Of a stretch of DNA of 52,304 bases, positions 48,140-52,304 are shown piece by piece; position 1 is the first letter of the stretch, and each line of letters opens with the position of its first letter. Made by a program: the position numbers and the translations under genes. The notes under the pieces are model-generated. The model saw only the letters and a program-made list of their open reading frames with translations, ran no database searches and was not told the DNA's origin. Source of the stretch: Mageeibacillus sp. UBA1212 (GTDB taxonomy: Bacteria > Bacillota > Clostridia > UBA1212); assembly GCA_002309655.1 (NCBI GenBank), contig DBXM01000039.1, forward strand, positions 1 through 52,304, given 5' to 3'.

Positions 48140-48724
48140 ATGATTATAAACCCGACCATTTTCGAAAACGACGGACTTAAAGAACGCGGATACGATCCGT
48201 TCTCGAGGATTCTGAAAGACAGAGTCGTGCTCATTTTCAACGACATCAATGACGATTTGGCGTGCACGGTCATCGCGCAGCTGCTCTACCTGCAGGCGCT
48301 CGACCCGGCAAAAGAGATTACGATATATATCAACAGCTACGGCGGATCGGTTTCCGCGGGGCTTGCAATCTACGACACAATCAAAATGCTCTCCTGCGAC
48401 GTGAAGACGATCTGCGTCGGTATGGCGGCGAGCATGGGCGCGGTTCTTCTGGCAGCTGGCACCAGGGGAAAGAGGTTCGCGCTCGAGAACAGCCAGGTGA
48501 TGATCCACCAGGTGCTCGGAGGCGTTGAAGGGCAGGCGACCGACATGGAGATCGAGGCCGCGCAGATCCTCAGGATCAGGGAAAGAATCAACGGACTTCT
48601 GGCCAAGGACACGGGAACCGACATCGAGATAATCTCCCACGACACGCTCCGCAACAAGTGGCTGTTCGCAGACGAGGCGGTCCGGTACGGGCTTGTCGAT
48701 TTCATCATCCCGAACGCAAGGTAA
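48140..48724 (+). CDS. clpP2: Second ClpP subunit with Asp-to-Asn change in the catalytic triad
   Basis: This 194-residue ClpP paralogue has Ser98 (MAASMG) and His123 (MIHQVLGG), but the third triad residue, aligned with Asp173 of the ClpP1 here (DTDRD), is Asn172 (DTLRN). The glycine loop also reads INSYGGS instead of INSPGGS. Listeria monocytogenes ClpP1 has the same Asp-to-Asn change at residue 172; alone it is inactive and it gains activity in mixed rings with ClpP2. A ClpP1/ClpP2 heterocomplex is therefore likely here too. The gene is far from clpX, has its own promoter, and the ATG follows ACGGAGG. Its N-terminus (MIINPTIFENDGLKERGYDP) differs from ClpP1. Confidence 0.93.
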   Translation: MIINPTIFENDGLKERGYDPFSRILKDRVVLIFNDINDDLACTVIAQLLYLQALDPAKEITIYINSYGGSVSAGLAIYDTIKMLSCDVKTICVGMAASMGAVLLAAGTRGKRFALENSQVMIHQVLGGVEGQATDMEIEAAQILRIRERINGLLAKDTGTDIEIISHDTLRNKWLFADEAVRYGLVDFIIPNAR

Positions 48725-48750
48725 AATATCATATAGCGGATAAACAGGAA

Positions 48751-48792
48751 GCGCCCGCCCCCTCGAAAGTTAAGACCAGGAGGGGCGGGCGC
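48751..48792. terminator. Bidirectional terminator between clpP2 and upp
   Basis: GCGCCCGCCCC (48751-48761) pairs exactly with GGGGCGGGCGC (48782-48792), with a 20-base loop; GAA/TTC flanks extend it and T-rich tails lie on both sides. Confidence 0.75.
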
Positions 48793-48842
48793 CTTCATTT
48801 TACCTAAATTCAGGCAAATACTCAATAAAGCAAATAGAATAA

Positions 48843-49475
48843 TTACTTCGTGCCGAAGAGCCTGTCGCCGGCGTCGCCGAGACCCGGAACGATGTAGGCG
48901 CGTTCATTGAGGTGGTCGTCGAGGGCAGCGCAGTAAATCGGAATGTCGGGGTGGGCTTCCTGAACCTTCCTGACGCCTTCGGGAGCGGCGACCAGGCACA
49001 TCAGTTTGATGCTGGTGGCGCCTCTTCTCTTAAGAAGGTCGATGGCGTCGCAGGAGCTTCCGCCGGTCGCGAGCATCGGGTCGCATAGAATTACAAGACG
49101 GTCGCCGATGTCGTCGGGCAGCTTGCAGTAGTAGGGAACCGGCTTGTGGGTGTTGGGGTCGCGGTAGAGACCGATGTGGCCGACCTTCGCGACGGGGAGG
49201 AGGTTGAGAAGACCGTCGACCATTCCGAGACCCGCGCGGAGAATCGGAACGATTGCGAGCTTCTTGCCCTCGACCATTTTACCGGTCGTTTTGCAGAGAG
49301 GAGTTTCGATCTCGACGTCGCAGAGCGGAATGTCGCGCGTGATCTCGTAGCCCATAAGAAGCGAAATCTCTTCGAGAAGTTCTCTGAAATCCTTGGACCC
49401 GGTCTCGATTTTTCTCATAATCGTGAGCTTGTGCTGAATCAGAGGATGGTCGATAATGTGAAGTGTGTTTTCCAT
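48843..49475 (-). CDS. upp: Uracil phosphoribosyltransferase
   Basis: This 210-residue salvage enzyme makes UMP from uracil and PRPP. The PRPP loop is VILCDPMLATGGSS, the substrate flap region includes VPILRAGLGMVDG, and the uracil-binding C-terminus is YIVPGLGDAGDRLFGT. The start at 49475 gives the normal MENTLHIIDHPLIQHKLT and lies 7 bp after GAAAGGAG; the 53 in-frame residues upstream do not fit and cross the promoter. It is convergent with clpP2. Confidence 0.97.
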   Translation of the reverse strand: MENTLHIIDHPLIQHKLTIMRKIETGSKDFRELLEEISLLMGYEITRDIPLCDVEIETPLCKTTGKMVEGKKLAIVPILRAGLGMVDGLLNLLPVAKVGHIGLYRDPNTHKPVPYYCKLPDDIGDRLVILCDPMLATGGSSCDAIDLLKRRGATSIKLMCLVAAPEGVRKVQEAHPDIPIYCAALDDHLNERAYIVPGLGDAGDRLFGTK

Positions 49476-49532
49476 AATATGCTCCTTTCGGGCTACGCCG
49501 GCTTCATGATATGCGTCTGCCCTCGGAACATA

Positions 49533-49561
49533 ATGATACAACATCGCAACGTTTTTTTCAA
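49533..49561 (-). promoter_or_regulatory. upp promoter
   Basis: On the minus strand: TTGAAA (49561-49556), 17 bp, TATCAT (49538-49533), 57 bp before the start codon. Confidence 0.65.
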
Positions 49562-49717
49562 CCGCTAACAGAGCGAAAACCGGGAAAATTTCACGCAGGA
49601 ACAAGCGGGAATATTCAAGAACGTGCAGGAACATGCGGAAGCGTGCAAAAACGGGTCAAAACGGTGGAAAATTGAACAGCCCGGGAAAAAAGGCAACCAA
49701 CCGGGAAATATAATAAT

Positions 49718-49766
49718 GCGCGTTAACGCGCGTTAAACTCACGATATTCACGATATTCGCGATATT
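49718..49766. repeat. Overlapping palindromes and 9-bp direct repeats
   Basis: GCGCGTTAACGCGC (49718-49731) and TTAACGCGCGTTAA (49723-49736) are both perfect palindromes and overlap. Three 9-bp units follow: CACGATATT (49740-49748), CACGATATT (49749-49757) and CGCGATATT (49758-49766). The set ends 34 bp before the -35 of the next gene. Confidence 0.7.
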
Positions 49767-49800
49767 CGCAATTAAGATTCCCGATAACCCGCGAAACCGG

Positions 49801-49829
49801 TTGAAAAAACGCGCGCGCAGTGGTAGAAT
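49801..49829 (+). promoter_or_regulatory. Promoter of the lipoprotein gene
   Basis: TTGAAA (49801-49806), 17 bp, TAGAAT (49824-49829) preceded by TGG. Confidence 0.75.
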
Positions 49830-49870
49830 GAAGTTACCAAATATTCAACTCATAGAAAGGACCATGAGCA

Positions 49871-51412
49871 ATGAAAAAACGTATAATTTCGTTTTTGATC
49901 GTTATCGCGCTGCTGGTGACATGCGCCGCGGCGTGCACGAAACCGGACGGCCCGGACGCTGTTCCAACTCAGGCGCCCGCCGCTACCGACGCCCCGAAGG
50001 ACACTGAGGCGCCGGAAAAACCGACCGACGCTCCCGCAGCGGAGCCGACGGAAGTTCCCACGGAGGAACCGACAAAGGAACCGAAACCGGAGCTCGACAT
50101 CGGCGATCTCGACTGCATTCTCTTCGATCTCGAGGACGAATCAAGTATGACGACGCTCGCGTGCCTTTTTGAGACGGGCGTTGAGGACATCTGGCTCGAC
50201 ATCGAAACCGATATAGGCGACAACTACGTCGTTTTCAATTTCGAGGAGCCGTTCTCCGGTGAGACATATAAATACATCGCTTTCAAGTACAGGCTCGGCT
50301 TCGCTCAGAGCATCCGCAACACGAACCATTTCTATTCAGTGAATACGGAGAGCGGCGGACCGTCGGCTACCGAAGGACTTTGGGGCGACATCGAGTGGAT
50401 CTCCGACCAGGACTGGCACACCGGAATTCTGAACCTTGCCGAGATGTTCCCGGCCGCGGCAGGCGACTGGACCGCTATAAGATTCCCGTCGGTAGACGCG
50501 AAGGGCGGCATCTATTCCATCGCATGGCTCGGAGCTTTCAAGAGCGAAGAGGATATTCAAAAATACGACGACGCGTTTAACAAGGTTTACGGCGAAAAGC
50601 TTGTGAAGGCAGAGGCGCCGGCAGAGCAGGACAAGGATGAGGAGATTCCGGACCTCGAGGACGAGTTCGACGAGACGCTCCTGGATTTCGAGGAGTTCGA
50701 CGATGACGAGCGTTTCACTCCCGGCAATTTTGATCCGTACGAGTTTAAAACGGGCGCAAATCAGTCCAGGGCCTTGATTACCGACAATAATGCGTATGCA
50801 TGCCTCGCTTTCGATGCGCTCTACTACAACGGACTGATCAAGTCAGAAAAGGGCTACACCGCGACGTTCAGGTTCAGAAACAACGGCGACGCTCACAACT
50901 TCGGCGGATTCGTGTTCAACTGGGGCGACGAGAACAACACCAGCCGCGACTTCTTCGAGAACAACGGTCTCGAGGGCGACGGAATGGGATCGCTCGTGTC
51001 AAACAGCGGATGCGGACTGTTCTTCCAGGGCGGCGGCAAGGTGAAGATCTACGTTCCTTACTGGGATGTCGACAACAACAAGAAGACCTACGCGACAGCC
51101 ACGATAGATTCCGAGATCAACTTCAGTGAGGGCTTCGTGGACTTCGAGGTGACCGATGACGGAACGGGAAGCGTTACGGTCAAGGCGAACGGAAATGTTT
51201 TCGTGGTGCTCGAGTACTCCAACCCCGGTGTTATCAACAAGGCGTTCGGCTACAACGAGGGCTACTACCGCAACGTGAAGCTTGTCGACGGCGCGGGCAA
51301 CGAGCTGTTCTCCGCCGAAAACGCGCTCTTCTCGAAGTATAAGAGCTTCGCGTGGGCGGGACGCGCGCACGAGGTCTACGTCGACGACATTAAGATTACC
51401 AACAAAAAATAG
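49871..51412 (+). CDS. Lipoprotein with acidic stalks and two beta-sandwich-like domains, unknown function
   Basis: I do not recognise a named family for this 513-residue exported lipoprotein. The signal peptide ends at AAAC (Cys22). A Thr/Pro/Glu/Ala stalk (about 24-75) leads to domain 1 (about 77-225; W- and Y-rich, with YSIAWLGAFKSEEDIQKYD at its end, like carbohydrate-binding jelly-rolls of clostridial surface enzymes). A very acidic linker (about 245-285) follows, and then domain 2 (about 288-513), with repeated beta-strands and an ending YVDDIKITNKK typical of lectin/laminin-G-like sandwiches. A glycan-binding role outside the membrane is a reasonable inference. The ATG in another frame at 49864 is rejected because it lacks the signal peptide. 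Confidence 0.75.
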   Translation: MKKRIISFLIVIALLVTCAAACTKPDGPDAVPTQAPAATDAPKDTEAPEKPTDAPAAEPTEVPTEEPTKEPKPELDIGDLDCILFDLEDESSMTTLACLFETGVEDIWLDIETDIGDNYVVFNFEEPFSGETYKYIAFKYRLGFAQSIRNTNHFYSVNTESGGPSATEGLWGDIEWISDQDWHTGILNLAEMFPAAAGDWTAIRFPSVDAKGGIYSIAWLGAFKSEEDIQKYDDAFNKVYGEKLVKAEAPAEQDKDEEIPDLEDEFDETLLDFEEFDDDERFTPGNFDPYEFKTGANQSRALITDNNAYACLAFDALYYNGLIKSEKGYTATFRFRNNGDAHNFGGFVFNWGDENNTSRDFFENNGLEGDGMGSLVSNSGCGLFFQGGGKVKIYVPYWDVDNNKKTYATATIDSEINFSEGFVDFEVTDDGTGSVTVKANGNVFVVLEYSNPGVINKAFGYNEGYYRNVKLVDGAGNELFSAENALFSKYKSFAWAGRAHEVYVDDIKITNKK

Positions 51413-51455
51413 TATTCATAATTGCTTAAACGGGAAACCGTTATGAAAGACTGAC

Positions 51456-51510
51456 GGAGTCGGGACGGACGGAAATTTCACAAATATGGCCGCCCCGGCT
51501 CCTTGTTTGC
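51456..51510 (+). terminator. Terminator after the lipoprotein gene
   Basis: GGAGTCGGGACGG (51456-51468) pairs with CCGCCCCGGCTCC (51490-51502; one mismatch, one G-T pair), then CTTGTTTG. Confidence 0.5.
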
Positions 51511-51543
51511 AATTATTGGGCTCTTTGGGGCTGTTTTTGAGCC

Positions 51544-51587
51544 TTTTCAGGCTGTTTACAGGCGGCTTTCAGGCTGATTTCAGGCAA
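51544..51587. repeat. Four 11-bp direct repeats upstream of the last gene
   Basis: Consecutive units TTTTCAGGCTG, TTTACAGGCGG, CTTTCAGGCTG and ATTTCAGGCAA share the core TTnCAGGC at an exact 11-bp period. They end about 20 bp before the start codon, so they lie in the leader or over the promoter. Confidence 0.65.
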
Positions 51588-51606
51588 AAAGCGGGGAATG
51601 AATAAA

Positions 51607-52304
51607 ATGAACGAAAGACTGAGCGACGTACTTAACGGGCGGGAAGACAACTATCTGCTGCCTTTTTACTGGCTTCACGGCGACCATCACGACACGATTC
51701 CGGAAGAGGTGGAGCGCATTTACAGGAGCGGCTGCAGGGCGTTCTGCGTGGAGTCGAGAACCCACCGCGACTTCTGCGGAGAGGGCTGGTGGAGCGACAT
51801 GGACCTCATTCTGGAAGAGGCCGAAAAGCGCGGCATGAAGGTGTGGTTTTTCGACGACGACCACTATCCCACGGGGCACGCCGCCGGCGCGGTCGCCAAG
51901 CATCCGGAACTCAGGAAATGGCAGCTCGGTGAACGGCACGTGGACGTGGCGGGACCTCTCGAAGGGGCACTGCTGACGGCGGAACCGACCGACGCCGACC
52001 ACATACTTCTTGGCGTTTTCGCCTACCCGCGGGCGGAGGAAGACGAGGACCTGCTCCCCGAGCCTGTCGACCTCACCGGAGGCGTCAAAAACGGGTTCCT
52101 CGGGTTTTCACTTCCGAAGGGCGTCTTCAGGGTGTTTTTCCTATACAAAACGAGAAGAGGCGCCGCGCAGGGCAACTATATCGACATGCTCGACGAGCGC
52201 GGCGCCAAGCTGCTTCTCGACACGGTCTACGAGCCGCAGTACGAGAGGTACGGGGACAGGTTCGGGACGACGATCGCGGGCTTTTTCTCCGACGAGCCCA
52301 GCTT
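51607..52304 (+). CDS. Glycoside-hydrolase-like protein, N-terminal part (runs off window)
   Basis: The frame is open from 51607 to the end of the window (232 full codons). The start NYLLPFYWLHGDHHDTIPEEVERIYRSG, the block SRTHRDFCGEGWWSDMDLILEEAEKRGMKVWFFDDDHYPTG and the later AGFFSDEPS resemble the N-terminal TIM-barrel half of large clostridial glycosidases related to GH106/GH2-type enzymes; SDEP probably carries a catalytic acid. There is no signal peptide, so it is likely cytoplasmic. GGGG lies 10 bp before the chosen ATG; an ATG at 51598, in the same frame, is too close to it. Four 11-bp repeats precede it. The family call is tentative without the rest of the protein. Confidence 0.65.
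   Translation, partial: MNERLSDVLNGREDNYLLPFYWLHGDHHDTIPEEVERIYRSGCRAFCVESRTHRDFCGEGWWSDMDLILEEAEKRGMKVWFFDDDHYPTGHAAGAVAKHPELRKWQLGERHVDVAGPLEGALLTAEPTDADHILLGVFAYPRAEEDEDLLPEPVDLTGGVKNGFLGFSLPKGVFRVFFLYKTRRGAAQGNYIDMLDERGAKLLLDTVYEPQYERYGDRFGTTIAGFFSDEPS

Larger units (their letters stand above)
49476..49870. other. Divergent upp/lipoprotein intergenic region with several repeat types
   Basis: These 395 bp hold the upp promoter, a 30-bp-spaced direct repeat (GCAGGAACA at 49595 and 49625, each followed by a GCGG-like word), palindromes and 9-bp repeats at 49718-49766, and the lipoprotein promoter. I see no gene. Confidence 0.6.

Overview
This window reads as chromosomal core of a low-oxygen, Gram-positive Clostridia-type bacterium (Firmicutes/Bacillota), probably an uncultured gut lineage with a fairly high GC content. 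The support is: zinc-ribbon forms of ribosomal proteins L28 and L31; the ireB-ruvX-yrzB cluster; the order comM-dprA-topA-trmFO; tig-clpP-clpX; lipoproteins with Thr/Pro/Glu-rich stalks; a Cna-B repeat surface protein; a minimal two-gene Suf system; and sigma-A-type promoters that nearly all carry a TGn extension of the -10 box. I cannot name a species. I see no phage, transposon, CRISPR array, rRNA or plasmid functions.

Layout. 1-1362: C-terminal part of a Cna-B repeat surface protein. 1.8-6.8 kb: lexA and a sialate-esterase-like gene, then a sufC-sufB-like-cysS operon. 7.0-8.1 kb: ireB-ruvX-yrzB. 8.6-11.1 kb: a DUF5722 glycosidase-like gene and an alpha/beta hydrolase. 11.2 kb: tRNA-Thr(CGT). 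11.5-17.6 kb: a DUF5684 membrane protein, rpmE, tig, clpP1, clpX, metK. 17.8-19.1 kb: a beta-helix lipoprotein and rpmB. 19.4-24.4 kb (minus): a prmC-recG gene fusion behind a DUF1385 membrane protein. 24.8-26.5 kb: rplS, an RpiB-like isomerase, dut. 26.6-28.3 kb (minus): an unknown gene and a PlsC-like acyltransferase carrying a zinc ribbon. 28.8-38.5 kb: comM, dprA, topA, trmFO, an amidase, proB, proA. 38.6-44.6 kb (minus): a small P-loop kinase, an HTH-cupin-acyl-CoA-ligase fusion, an exported trigger-factor-like lipoprotein, prfC. 44.9-49.5 kb: yigZ, PAP2 phosphatase, a phosphodiester-glycosidase surface protein, a second clpP, upp. 49.9 kb to the end: an unknown lipoprotein and the start of a glycoside-hydrolase-like gene.

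Themes. Proteostasis is unusually well represented: trigger factor, ClpX, two ClpPs (one with the catalytic Asp replaced by Asn) and an extracytoplasmic trigger-factor-like lipoprotein. Three genes are fused or extended compared with their usual families: PrmC-RecG, HTH-cupin-ANL ligase, and ComM with a Gly-rich insert. Two surface proteins end in non-LPXTG C-terminal sorting-like signals. Several intergenic regions hold operator-like structure: a palindrome at the lexA start site, a 21-bp tandem array ahead of clpP1, TTTCCGGAAA palindromes upstream of clpX, rplS and comM, and 9-bp and 11-bp repeats ahead of the last two genes.

I did not find an unmistakable new defence or biosynthetic system. 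The strongest candidates for new biology are the degenerate ClpP2, the PrmC-RecG fusion, the HTH-cupin-ligase fusion and the exported trigger-factor homologue.
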